DNA of 33,702 bases from NCBI RefSeq assembly GCF_004303025.1, contig NZ_PJQW01000021.1, forward strand, positions 1 to 33,702. The letters are read 5' to 3'. The DNA is from Flavobacterium sp. J27. GTDB taxonomy: Bacteria > Bacteroidota > Bacteroidia > Flavobacteriales > Flavobacteriaceae. Under the pieces are notes generated by a model. It was not told the origin of the DNA. It did no database searches and saw only the letters and a program-made list of their open reading frames with translations. Made by a program: the position numbers and the translations under genes. Positions 7,829 to 16,014 of the stretch are shown here, piece after piece (positions within the stretch are counted from its first letter, which is position 1; each line of letters opens with the position of its first letter).

Positions 7829-8779
7829 CTAATCGTGATTTTCTATACTTTTATAAGCGTCAATTATTTTCTTAACTAATTTATGACGTACAATATCTTT
7901 ATCATCTAAATAAATAATCCCAACTCCTTCAACATCCTTTAAAATTAAAATAGCCTCTTTCAAACCTGAAATAGTTCGTCTAGGCAAATCGACTTGTCCT
8001 GGATCTCCAGTAATCATAAATTTTGCATTTTTTCCCATACGGGTTAAAAACATTTTCATTTGACTATGAGTGGTGTTTTGCGCTTCATCTAAAATTACAA
8101 AAGCGTTATCTAAAGTACGTCCTCTCATAAATGCCAAAGGAGCTATTTGTATAATGCCTTTTAAAATATAGTCTTCTAATTTTTCATGAGGAATCATATC
8201 TCTTAGCGCATCATATAATGGTTGCATGTAAGGATCTAATTTTTCTTTCATGTCTCCAGGTAGAAACCCTAAATTTTCCCCTGCTTCTACTGCTGGTCTG
8301 GTTAAAATGATTCGCTTTACTTGTTTTTCTTTTAAAGCTTTAACGGCCATAGCGACACCTGTGTAAGTTTTTCCTGTACCCGCAGGACCAATAGCAAAGA
8401 CCATATCATTTTTAGTTATGGTTTCTACCAATTTTTGTTGATTGGGAGTCATGGCTTTAATTAACTTACCGCTCACACCATGCACTAAAATTTTATCTCT
8501 ATCGTGCATATATTGTGTTTCTTGGGCGTCACTCTCTAAAACTCTGGATACTACATTTTCATCAATATTATTATATCTAGTAAAATGAAGCATTAATCGT
8601 TTAAATTTAGCTTCAAATTCTTCTAAAATTTCTTCTTCTCCATAAACTTTTAGAGTAGTTCCTCTAGCTACAAATTTCAATTTAGGGTAATGTCTTTTAA
8701 TAGCTTCTAAATGAATGTCTTGTGCTCCCCAAAAATCTTTTGGTGTAATCTCTACTAATTCAATGTTTCTCTCGTTCAA
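7829..8779 (-). CDS. phoH: PhoH family ATPase
   Basis: A 316-aa cytosolic P-loop ATPase of the PhoH/PhoL family. An N-terminal KH-like region (residues about 20-65, including VARGTTLKVYGEEEILEEF) precedes the ATPase domain with Walker A GPAGTGKT (131-138), ILTRPAVEAGE, and Walker B VILDEAQNTT. Length is normal for the PhoL type. Family members have been linked to RNA metabolism and ribosome assembly, but the exact role is unclear. Monocistronic, divergent from the SAM hydrolase gene. In other flavobacteria I recall phoH next to the same SAM hydrolase and gldFG genes, which supports the lineage call. Confidence 0.95.
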   Translation of the reverse strand: MNERNIELVEITPKDFWGAQDIHLEAIKRHYPKLKFVARGTTLKVYGEEEILEEFEAKFKRLMLHFTRYNNIDENVVSRVLESDAQETQYMHDRDKILVHGVSGKLIKAMTPNQQKLVETITKNDMVFAIGPAGTGKTYTGVAMAVKALKEKQVKRIILTRPAVEAGENLGFLPGDMKEKLDPYMQPLYDALRDMIPHEKLEDYILKGIIQIAPLAFMRGRTLDNAFVILDEAQNTTHSQMKMFLTRMGKNAKFMITGDPGQVDLPRRTISGLKEAILILKDVEGVGIIYLDDKDIVRHKLVKKIIDAYKSIENHD

Positions 8780-8801
8780 ATGCTTTCTTTTTAAATTATT
8801 T

Positions 8802-8829
8802 TTGTTGTCCTAAAATTATGCTAGCTTTG
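8802..8829 (+). promoter_or_regulatory. Candidate promoter of the SAM hydrolase / ABM unit
   Basis: TTG (8802-8804), 17 nt, then TAGCTTTG (8822-8829) matches TTG-N-TAnnTTTG. It would give a leader of about 140 nt before the start at 8976. A nearer, weaker box (TATCTTTA) precedes the start, so the assignment is tentative. Confidence 0.45.
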
Positions 8830-8975
8830 TAAACAATTTTGGATACTTATGGTTTGTTTTCCAAAATATGCTTTATCAACTTTACCTCTCTTTTTTAGGC
8901 TTAAAGTTGTAAAAGAGCATAATTCAAATTTAAGAAAAACAGCGCTTGTATCTTTAATAAGTTATAAACAAAAAT

Positions 8976-9806
8976 ATGTCAATAATTACACTTACTACCG
9001 ATTTTGGATTAAAGGACCATTTTGTGGGTGCTTTAAAAGGTAAGTTAATTTCGAATATTGAAAATCCTGTAATTGTTGACCTTTCTCATGATATTGATTT
9101 ATTCAATACTTTAGAAGCTAGCTACTGCATTTCGGCTTCCTATAAAAGCTTCCCTAAAGGCACCATTCACATTATTGGTGTAGATAGTGAAAAAACGGAA
9201 ACTACTCAGCATATTGCCATGCAATGGGAAGATCAGTATTTTATATGTGCCGATAATGGTATTTTAAGTGCTTTAATTCAAAAAAAAATCCCTCAAAAAA
9301 TAGTAGCTATTACCATTCACGATCGTTTACAGGAAGAACCTACACCTATGAATGTTTTTGTAGCTGTTGCTTCACATATTGCTCGTGGTGGTTTGCTACA
9401 TGTTATAGGCAAAGAGATTAACGAATTAAAAGTGGTAAATGAATTAACACCTATCATTTCAAGTGATACTTTCTCTATCAAAGGAAGTATCATTTACATA
9501 GATCAATTTGGCAATTGTGTAACAAACATTTCCAAAAAGTTATTTGATGAAGTGGCATTAAAAAGATCCTTTACCATACAGTTTCATAATAAAAAAATAG
9601 AACGCATACATCGCTATTATTCCGATTTTAAAAATGTAGATAAATATTCATTAAAAACATTCGAAGGAAATGCTTTGGCTCTTTTTAATGAAAATGGGTA
9701 TTTAGAAATAGCTATTTATAAAAGTAATCCTAAAACAGTAGGTTCTGCATCTACGTTATTAGGTTTAAAATTTAGAGATGTAGTAACCATAACTTTTAAT
9801 TCATAA
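8976..9806 (+). CDS. S-adenosylmethionine hydrolase (SAM hydroxide adenosyltransferase, DUF62)
   Basis: A 276-aa cytosolic enzyme of the fluorinase/chlorinase-like DUF62 family that usually hydrolyses SAM to adenosine and methionine using water rather than halide. Motifs: LTTDFGLKDHFVGALKGK (N-terminal catalytic Asp), IVDLSHDID, HIIGVDSE and the C-terminal beta-barrel region with IYIDQFGNCVTNIS, which carries the SAM-binding QFGN-type motif. No halogenase-specific insertion is apparent by eye. Two nucleotides separate it from the downstream ABM gene, so the pair is cotranscribed. The start MSIITLTTDFG is fixed by the family N-terminus, and the overlapping upstream reading frame is not a gene. 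Confidence 0.92.
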   Translation: MSIITLTTDFGLKDHFVGALKGKLISNIENPVIVDLSHDIDLFNTLEASYCISASYKSFPKGTIHIIGVDSEKTETTQHIAMQWEDQYFICADNGILSALIQKKIPQKIVAITIHDRLQEEPTPMNVFVAVASHIARGGLLHVIGKEINELKVVNELTPIISSDTFSIKGSIIYIDQFGNCVTNISKKLFDEVALKRSFTIQFHNKKIERIHRYYSDFKNVDKYSLKTFEGNALALFNENGYLEIAIYKSNPKTVGSASTLLGLKFRDVVTITFNS

Positions 9807-9808
9807 AG

Positions 9809-10105
9809 ATGTTTGTACGAATTGTAAAAATGCGATTTCAAGAAGATAAAATCGAAACATTTCTTTCTAATTTCAATGAAGTAAAGGAAAAAATTAGGAA
9901 TTTTGAAGGAAATACATTCTTAGAATTGTATCAGGATAAAAATGACCCTTGTATCTTTTTTACATACAGCTATTGGAAAACGGAAGATCATTTAGAAAAA
10001 TATAGGAATTCTGAACTTTTTAAGAAAGTATGGGCTGAAACAAAAATCTTCTTTAGTGATAAACCGGAGGCTTGGAGTGTAAACAAACTAGTTTCATTAG
10101 TATAA
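9809..10105 (+). CDS. Antibiotic biosynthesis monooxygenase (ABM) domain protein
   Basis: A 98-aa single-domain protein with the dimeric alpha-beta barrel fold: MFVRIVKMRFQEDKIETFL, then NFEGNTFLELYQDKNDPCIF, YSYWKTEDHLEKYRNSELFK. Such proteins range from quinol monooxygenases to proteins of unknown function, so no reaction is assigned. It begins 2 nt after the SAM hydrolase stop and is probably translationally coupled to it. The conserved position ahead of gldF is typical of flavobacteria as I recall. Confidence 0.88.
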   Translation: MFVRIVKMRFQEDKIETFLSNFNEVKEKIRNFEGNTFLELYQDKNDPCIFFTYSYWKTEDHLEKYRNSELFKKVWAETKIFFSDKPEAWSVNKLVSLV

Positions 10106-10160
10106 CTATTTTAATTTTTGTTAAAAAACGCTGAGTCGATTAGTTTTTAAAGTAATATAG

Positions 10161-10168
10161 TACATTTG
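10161..10168 (+). promoter_or_regulatory. -7 promoter box upstream of gldF
   Basis: TACATTTG matches the Bacteroidota TAnnTTTG box, about 40 nt upstream of the gldF start. No good TTG is found at the -33 position. Confidence 0.5.
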
Positions 10169-10208
10169 CAGAAAACCTACTTAAACTATTTTTGAAGTAT
10201 AGAAAAAC

Positions 10209-10934
10209 ATGAAAGCATTACTTTTAAGAGAAATTAAATCTTTTTTTGGTTCGCCAATAGGCTATTTAGTAATTGCCATTTTTTTAATTCTCAACGGATT
10301 ATTCCTTTGGGTATTTGATGGTGAATTCAATATTTTAAATTCAGGATTTGCAGATTTAAGTCCGTTTTTTAAATTAGCTCCTTGGATTTTAATTTTTCTG
10401 ATTCCAGCTGTAACCATGCGAAGTTTTTCAGATGAAAAGAAACAAGGAACAATTGAGCTTCTCTTCACTAAACCACTATCTATTTGGGAAATTGTTAATG
10501 GGAAATTTTTTGGAGCCTTGCTTTTGATTATCATGGCATTACTTCCCACTTATATTTATGTCTGGATTATTTCTTATTTTGGTAACCCACCTGGAAATAT
10601 TGATATGGGAAGTACACTAGGTTCCTATTTTGGATTATTATTCCTTATTGGCGCTTATTCTGCCATTGGCATTTTTACTTCTTCTTTATCAGATAATCAA
10701 ATCATTGCTTTTATCATAGCGGTTTTTATTTGCTTTATCTTTTATTTTGGTTTTGATGGAATAGCCAATATGTTTGCTGAAAACAGTAGAATAATTGCTA
10801 CTATAGGTATGGATTTTCATTTTAGAAGTATGAGTCGTGGCGTTATAGATACTAGAGATGTTATTTATTTTATAAGTATCACTGTTTTATTTTTATCAAT
10901 GACTGTTTTTCAACTAAAAAGACTGAGAGGGTAA
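10209..10934 (+). CDS. gldF: Gliding motility-associated ABC transporter permease GldF
   Basis: A 241-aa inner-membrane protein of the ABC-2 permease type with about six transmembrane helices. It contains FKLAPWILIFLIPAVTMRSFSDEKKQGTIELL (split here across two helices), the TRSF-like loop and E-rich segment seen in GldF. GldF works with GldG and the ATPase GldA, encoded elsewhere; the complex was originally linked to gliding motility in Flavobacterium johnsoniae, although homologues occur in non-gliders. Its stop overlaps the gldG start (TAATG), so the two are translationally coupled. Confidence 0.95.
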   Translation: MKALLLREIKSFFGSPIGYLVIAIFLILNGLFLWVFDGEFNILNSGFADLSPFFKLAPWILIFLIPAVTMRSFSDEKKQGTIELLFTKPLSIWEIVNGKFFGALLLIIMALLPTYIYVWIISYFGNPPGNIDMGSTLGSYFGLLFLIGAYSAIGIFTSSLSDNQIIAFIIAVFICFIFYFGFDGIANMFAENSRIIATIGMDFHFRSMSRGVIDTRDVIYFISITVLFLSMTVFQLKRLRG

Positions 10935-12616
10935 TGAAGTATACTAAACAACAAAATATAAAATCATTAGTAATTATAATTATCGTTTTAATTGCTATTA
11001 ATAGCCTTAGTTTTTATTTTTTCAAACGTTTTGATTTAACAGAAGACAAGCGATACACACTTTCTGAAACTTCGCTGAATATCATCAAAAATGTAGATAG
11101 CCCTTTAATTGTTGATGTCTTTCTAGAAGGAAATTTTCCACCCGATTTTAAACGTTTACAAAACGAAACCAGAGAATTATTAGAAGAATTTGCCGCTTAC
11201 AATCCGAATATCATTATCAATTTTGTAAATCCTGTTGAAAAAGAAGAAGAACGTGTTGCAGTAATGAAGCAATTTTATGAAAGAGGGTTACAACCTTTAA
11301 ATATAACTGTGGATGATAAAGGTAAGCAAACACAAGAAGTAGTTTTTCCTTGGGCTGTTGCTAGTTATGGTGATAAAGGTGCCAAAGTTGCCTTATTAAA
11401 AAACTTAATGGGTGCCTCAACGGAAGAAAAAGTGATTAGTTCAGTACAACACTTAGAATTTGCTTTTGCGGAAGCTTTCAATAAAATCACAAAAGAAAAA
11501 CAAAAGAAAATTGCCATAATTAAAGGAAACGGAGAATTGCAAGACATCTACATTGCTGATTTTCTAAAAACAGTAAGGGAGAGTTATTTTTTGGCTCCTT
11601 TCACATTAGATTCAGTAAGTTCAAAACCTAAAGAAACATTAACGTCCTTAGAAAATTATGACTTAGCTGTTATCGCTAAACCAACCGAAAATTTTACAGA
11701 TGAAGAAAAACAGGTACTAGATCAATATATTATGAACGGTGGTAAAACCCTGTGGTTGTTAGATAATGTACATGCCAACTATGAAGATCTTTACAATGAA
11801 ACAGGAAGTATTTTAGCACAAAATGCTGATTTAAACTTAACCGAAATGTTTTTTAAATATGGTATTCGAATAAATCCATTATTAATAAAAGACGAACAGG
11901 CAATACCCATAAAATTAGCTACTGGTCAACAAGGAAGCAATACACAATATCAGCAATATTTCTGGAAATTTTCGCCATTTGTATATCCATCAACCAATCA
12001 TCCATTGGTAAAAAATATGGAAGGAATAAAATTTGAATTTGCTTCACCTATAGAATTACTGAATAATAAAATAAAGAAAACAGTACTTTTAAGTAGTTCA
12101 GAATATTCAAAACCAATCGGTACTCCTACTCAAATTTCATTAGATATTGTAACAGAAGAAACCCAACCAGAAGAATATACTGGTAAAGGATTAATGCCTG
12201 TTGCTGTTCTTTTAGAAGGTTCATTCCCGTCGATGTATAGCAATCGTATTTTACCTTTTAAAGATAGTAGTTTTAAGAAAGAAAGTGCCGAAAATAAAAT
12301 GATTGTTATTTCTGATGGTGATGTGATAAAAAACCAAATCGAAAAAGGAGCTCCATTAGAACTAGGTTTCGACAAATGGACTAATAACTTATATGGGAAT
12401 AAAGAGTTTTTAATGAACTGTGTCAATTATCTTTTAGACGACACTGGACTTATCAACATTAGAAGTAAAGATGTATCTTTACCTCTATTAAATAAAGAAA
12501 GAGTATACCAAAATTATTCTTGGGCTCAAATGATAACTATCGGATTACCAATCTTAATTTTAGCATTATTTGGCTTACTTTTTACTTATTTAAGAAAAAA
12601 AGCATATAGCAACTAG
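10934..12616 (+). CDS. gldG: Gliding motility-associated ABC transporter substrate-binding protein GldG
   Basis: A 560-aa protein anchored by an N-terminal transmembrane helix (about residues 12-30) and a C-terminal one (about 533-553), with a large periplasmic domain between. The signature start FFKRFDLTEDKRYTLSETS is typical of GldG and of the ABC-2 auxiliary proteins. The middle contains LWLLDNVHAN and VISDGDVIKNQ as in the DUF4350/Gldg family. Full length. It overlaps gldF by one base. A separate promoter for dnaN follows, so gldFG likely form their own transcript. Confidence 0.95.
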   Translation: MKYTKQQNIKSLVIIIIVLIAINSLSFYFFKRFDLTEDKRYTLSETSLNIIKNVDSPLIVDVFLEGNFPPDFKRLQNETRELLEEFAAYNPNIIINFVNPVEKEEERVAVMKQFYERGLQPLNITVDDKGKQTQEVVFPWAVASYGDKGAKVALLKNLMGASTEEKVISSVQHLEFAFAEAFNKITKEKQKKIAIIKGNGELQDIYIADFLKTVRESYFLAPFTLDSVSSKPKETLTSLENYDLAVIAKPTENFTDEEKQVLDQYIMNGGKTLWLLDNVHANYEDLYNETGSILAQNADLNLTEMFFKYGIRINPLLIKDEQAIPIKLATGQQGSNTQYQQYFWKFSPFVYPSTNHPLVKNMEGIKFEFASPIELLNNKIKKTVLLSSSEYSKPIGTPTQISLDIVTEETQPEEYTGKGLMPVAVLLEGSFPSMYSNRILPFKDSSFKKESAENKMIVISDGDVIKNQIEKGAPLELGFDKWTNNLYGNKEFLMNCVNYLLDDTGLINIRSKDVSLPLLNKERVYQNYSWAQMITIGLPILILALFGLLFTYLRKKAYSN

Positions 12617-12633
12617 TTGTTAATAAAATGTTT

Positions 12634-12664
12634 TTGTGATTGCTAATAATTTAGAATATATTTG
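12634..12664 (+). promoter_or_regulatory. Promoter of dnaN
   Basis: TTG (12634-12636), a 20-nt spacer and TATATTTG (12657-12664) match the Bacteroidota consensus on both elements. The dnaN start codon is 38 nt downstream. Confidence 0.75.
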
Positions 12665-12702
12665 TGCAACTAAAATCATAAACGGTTTTAAAATAAAAAA
12701 AA

Positions 12703-13821
12703 ATGAAGTTCATAGTTTCGAGTTCATATTTATTAAAACAGCTTCAAGTATTAGGAAGCGTTATTAATAGTAGTAATACGTTACCCATTTTAGATAACTT
12801 TTTATTTGAATTAGATAACAGTAAACTAAATGTTTCTGCATCTGATTTAGAAACAACTATGTCGGCTAGTTTAGAAATAGATTCTACTAGTCAAGGTAGT
12901 GTTGCAGTTCCTGCAAAGTTATTGTTAGATATTCTGAAAACATTTCCAGAGCAGCCTTTAACTTTTACAGTGGAAGAAAACAATACGGTTGAGATTAGTT
13001 CTAATTCTGGTAAATATGCAATTGCTTATGCTCCAGGTGAAGAGTTCCCGAAAGCAGTGGCTTTAGAAGATCCATCTTCTACAATTGTTCCTGCTGAAGT
13101 ATTAGCTACAGCAGTTAGTAAAACTATTTTTGCAGCTGGAAATGACGACTTAAGACCCGTAATGAGTGGTGTCTTTTTCCAATTTTCTCCTGAAGGATTA
13201 ATTTTTGTAGCAACTGATGCACATAAATTAGTGAAATATGCTCGTACCGATGTAAAAGCTTCTCAAGTTGCCGATTTTATTATGCCCAAAAAACCTTTAA
13301 ATATTTTAAAAGGTATTTTAGCCGCTTCTGATGCAGAAGTAAAAATTGAATACAATGAGGCAAATGCAACTTTCTCTTTTGAAAACTATGTCTTAACTTG
13401 TCGATTAATCGATGGAAAATACCCAAATTACGAAGCGGTAATTCCAAAAGAAAATCCAAATAAACTATTAATCAATAGAGTACAATTTTTAAGTTCTGTT
13501 CGTCGTGTAGCCATCTTTGCTAACAAAACAACACATCAAATTAGATTAAAAATTGCCGGAACAGAATTAAATATTTCTGCAGAAGATATTGATTACTCAA
13601 ATAAAGCTGATGAAAGATTAACATGTGATTATCAAGGTGATGACATGCAAATAGGTTTTAACTCTCGCTTCTTAACAGAGATGTTAAACAATCTTACTAG
13701 TGATGAAATACAACTTGAAATGTCTATGCCAAACAGAGCTGGTATTCTTACTCCTGTTGACGGCTTAGATGATGGCGAAACCGTAACTATGCTGGTAATG
13801 CCTGTTATGCTAAGCAACTAA
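12703..13821 (+). CDS. dnaN: DNA polymerase III subunit beta (sliding clamp)
   Basis: A 372-aa cytosolic clamp that dimerises around DNA and tethers the replicative polymerase. It shows the three-domain repeat of the family: SSSYLLKQLQVLGSVIN and NTLPILDNFLFEL in domain 1, LRPVMSGVFFQFSPEGLIFV with VATDAHKLV in domain 2, and the C-terminal domain ending LVMPVMLSN, close to the usual MPMR(L) hydrophobic end where partners bind. Full length. It has its own promoter and terminator. It is not beside dnaA or recF, so it does not mark an origin here. Confidence 0.97.
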   Translation: MKFIVSSSYLLKQLQVLGSVINSSNTLPILDNFLFELDNSKLNVSASDLETTMSASLEIDSTSQGSVAVPAKLLLDILKTFPEQPLTFTVEENNTVEISSNSGKYAIAYAPGEEFPKAVALEDPSSTIVPAEVLATAVSKTIFAAGNDDLRPVMSGVFFQFSPEGLIFVATDAHKLVKYARTDVKASQVADFIMPKKPLNILKGILAASDAEVKIEYNEANATFSFENYVLTCRLIDGKYPNYEAVIPKENPNKLLINRVQFLSSVRRVAIFANKTTHQIRLKIAGTELNISAEDIDYSNKADERLTCDYQGDDMQIGFNSRFLTEMLNNLTSDEIQLEMSMPNRAGILTPVDGLDDGETVTMLVMPVMLSN

Positions 13822-13916
13822 AAAGACAAGAAAATAGAAAAAAATTGTAGTCTTTAAATAGATATATTTTACGATACTTTCTATTCTCTAAAAATAACTA
13901 TAACCAACCTTAACCC

Positions 13917-13953
13917 AAAAACCGCATGAACTGTACTAGTAATTGCGGTTTTT
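13917..13953 (+). terminator. Terminator downstream of dnaN
   Basis: Arms AAAAACCGCA and TGCGGTTTTT around a 17-nt loop, followed by more T residues, about 95 nt past the dnaN stop. Confidence 0.8.
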
Positions 13954-14013
13954 ATTTTTTAAGGTTTATTATACCTATTTATACAATTTATCTTTAATAA
14001 ACGTTGTTTTGTC

Positions 14014-14053
14014 ATAAAAAAAACTCACCTTTAATTATAAGGTAAGTTTTTTT
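14014..14053 (-). terminator. Terminator of the tyrosinase operon
   Basis: On the minus strand the arms are AAAAAAACTTACCTT and AAGGTGAGTTTTTTT with one G-U pair, which is a C/A mismatch when read on the plus strand. This orientation bias supports use by the tyrosinase transcript, whose last gene ends at 14067. Confidence 0.88.
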
Positions 14054-14066
14054 ATTCACAACTAAA

Positions 14067-15527
14067 TTAGTTAACTTGTGTAACACTAATTTTTTCTAAG
14101 GTTACATTAACATCTCCTCCTCCATTCTTTTTGATGATTACTTCAAAATTCTTATCTGTATCTGTAATATCATCTGAAACATAATAAGAATAATTTAATT
14201 TAACTCCATTCTCTCCAATTGTATGGTTTTCTCCAGTTCCATGATCATGAGCTACTCCAAAAAAAGTCATCATTCCAACATATTTATCTGCTTCACCAGG
14301 GTAGCGTAGGTATACTGTATAATAATCTTTGGGTTCCTTATAAACGACTACATCTAGATTTAACACCAAACTAGCTCTAGTATTACTTTTAAGGGCTTTT
14401 GTAGTATTTTTAGCGAACTTATTTACAATTTTAAAATTAAATTCATTAGAACCTAATGTTTTATCAATTTTTTGTTCCCAAATAATCTTCTTTTTAGGAT
14501 CTTGAAGTTCTCTTTTATTTATTTTAGCTGCTTCATTTGATACGACTAACGGAACATTACTTGTATAAAGTAAGTTGTCATATTTATAATCTAAATTAAA
14601 AACAATATCATACATTTCTTTAACCGTATATGTTACTTTTTCACCATTTGGAGTAATAAATTCATATTGCCAAGGATATTTTTCTAAATCTGCTAACGTA
14701 GGTCTTTGCCCATACATTGAAACATCCCAAGATTCCCAAACACGATCTACCATACTATGATGCAACCAAAAAATAGGATCAAAACCAGCAGAAGGAACAT
14801 TGGCCATTAATCCAGAAAAATTCTCTCTTTGATAAATTTCATTAAAAAAAGTTTCACTTGGATTAGCATAAGACCCACCAATTAAATCGTGCATGTAACC
14901 ATGAGGCGAACCTTCCAATGTTTGACTAAAACCGCCATTACCAGCAAAATAAGGAATGGTTTGCAATTCGTTAATTGCATTTTGAATATCAACAACATTC
15001 GTTTCAGGAATCGGTTTTCCGTTATTAAGTACAGTATATCTAGCTTGTTCATACAGAGAGGTTTGCTGTTCACTAAATGGGCTAGGCATTGTATTGTTTT
15101 CCCCATAATTCCAATAAGGAAGTGCAAAATCTTCTTTACCTGATAATTCTCTAACAATTTTTTCTAAATACCAAATATACATTCGATGCCAAAATAAAAA
15201 ATGTAATTTTGCATTCTGACTTCTACTATGAGTACAATCTCCCCAAGCCCATAATTTATTTGTACTATTTTGATATTCTGGGCAAAGTGTATTTGTTCCA
15301 TTGATTACGCTTGGAATATTGTGAATAGCTCCTTGATAATACCATGCTAGACCATTTGTACAGCCCATCTCACGCATTTTCTGAAAAGCAGTATTCATAG
15401 CCTGCAAATCGGCTTGTGCTTCTGGTAAAGAAGCATTTAATCGTACATACTTGATGTTACTTTTTGCTTGACTATAGCTTAGACTTATAATCAAAAGCAT
15501 ACCTAATAAAAGAATTCTTTTTTTCAT
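14067..15527 (-). CDS. Secreted tyrosinase / plant-like polyphenol oxidase
   Basis: A 486-aa type-3 dicopper enzyme that oxidises phenols to quinones. Signal peptide at residues 1-19 (ending LSYSQ), so it acts outside the cytoplasm. CuA site: candidate ligands His69, His100, His109 and His114 in CTHS...LHFLFWHRMYIWYLE. CuB site: His209 and His213 in SPHGYMHDLIGG plus the HH pair of FDPIFWLHHSMVDRVW (His256/257). After the catalytic domain, a C-terminal beta domain (residues about 360-486, with LNLDVVVYKEPKDYYTVYL and VAHDHGTG) resembles the DWL/KFDV domain of plant polyphenol oxidases, which can shield the active site. No T9SS sorting tail. Last gene of a three-gene secreted operon, 45 nt after the small Cys-motif protein. 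Confidence 0.92.
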   Translation of the reverse strand: MKKRILLLGMLLIISLSYSQAKSNIKYVRLNASLPEAQADLQAMNTAFQKMREMGCTNGLAWYYQGAIHNIPSVINGTNTLCPEYQNSTNKLWAWGDCTHSRSQNAKLHFLFWHRMYIWYLEKIVRELSGKEDFALPYWNYGENNTMPSPFSEQQTSLYEQARYTVLNNGKPIPETNVVDIQNAINELQTIPYFAGNGGFSQTLEGSPHGYMHDLIGGSYANPSETFFNEIYQRENFSGLMANVPSAGFDPIFWLHHSMVDRVWESWDVSMYGQRPTLADLEKYPWQYEFITPNGEKVTYTVKEMYDIVFNLDYKYDNLLYTSNVPLVVSNEAAKINKRELQDPKKKIIWEQKIDKTLGSNEFNFKIVNKFAKNTTKALKSNTRASLVLNLDVVVYKEPKDYYTVYLRYPGEADKYVGMMTFFGVAHDHGTGENHTIGENGVKLNYSYYVSDDITDTDKNFEVIIKKNGGGDVNVTLEKISVTQVN

Positions 15528-15572
15528 TTTGTTTGTTTGTTTAATTATACTATTAAGTGGTCATTGATTTTT

Positions 15573-16001
15573 TTACAGAACTTCTACTTCAAAAGTGATG
15601 ATTTGTGAATAATCTGGATTTGCTTTATCGTAAATTTTAAATTTAACAACACCTCTCCCTGTTTTTTTTTCTGGAATAACATGAATTGCTATAAATCCTT
15701 GTTGGTCTGGATTTAACTTATTAAAAGATGATCCTTTGGGTATTCCGATTTGACAAGCACCATGTTGACACATAGAACAATCCCATTCTTTTGGAAAAGA
15801 ATTATATACTGTTTCCCAAAGTAGAAATATTGGTTTATTTGAGATATTTTCCACCTTAATTTTAGAAATATCCAAACGCTTACCATTTGCTATACTTTCT
15901 TTATTAATAGCATTACCAACAACCGAAAAGGTAGGTTTATTTTGTGCAAAAATTTGTACAAAAAACAAAACAAAGACAAGGGTATTAAAAACTACTTTCA
16001 T
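15573..16001 (-). CDS. Small secreted protein with a Cys-x2-Cys-x4-Cys motif, tyrosinase-linked
   Basis: A 142-aa protein with a signal peptide (ending QIFAQ) and a single predicted beta-sandwich domain. The centre reads FPKEWDCSMCQHGACQIG with Cys75, Cys78 and Cys83; the flanking pattern (W-x-C, then GSSFNKLNPDQQGFIAIHV, then VVKFKIYDKANPDY) resembles Ig-like secreted proteins common in Bacteroidota. The three cysteines plus adjacent Met77 and His80 could bind metal, for instance copper for the downstream tyrosinase, but this is inference from position only. It begins 13 nt after the cupredoxin-like gene, so the three genes form an operon. Confidence 0.75.
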   Translation of the reverse strand: MKVVFNTLVFVLFFVQIFAQNKPTFSVVGNAINKESIANGKRLDISKIKVENISNKPIFLLWETVYNSFPKEWDCSMCQHGACQIGIPKGSSFNKLNPDQQGFIAIHVIPEKKTGRGVVKFKIYDKANPDYSQIITFEVEVL

Positions 16002-16014
16002 GCTTATTTATTTA

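Noticed and set aside
8849..9043. 64-codon frame overlapping the start of the SAM hydrolase gene
   Set aside because: It overlaps the conserved N-terminus of the SAM hydrolase in another frame and shows no recognisable protein features.
12703..13821. dnaN as a sign of a replication origin in this window
   Set aside because: No dnaA or recF is adjacent and no cluster of DnaA boxes (TTATCCACA-like) was seen; dnaN following gldG is a normal flavobacterial order.
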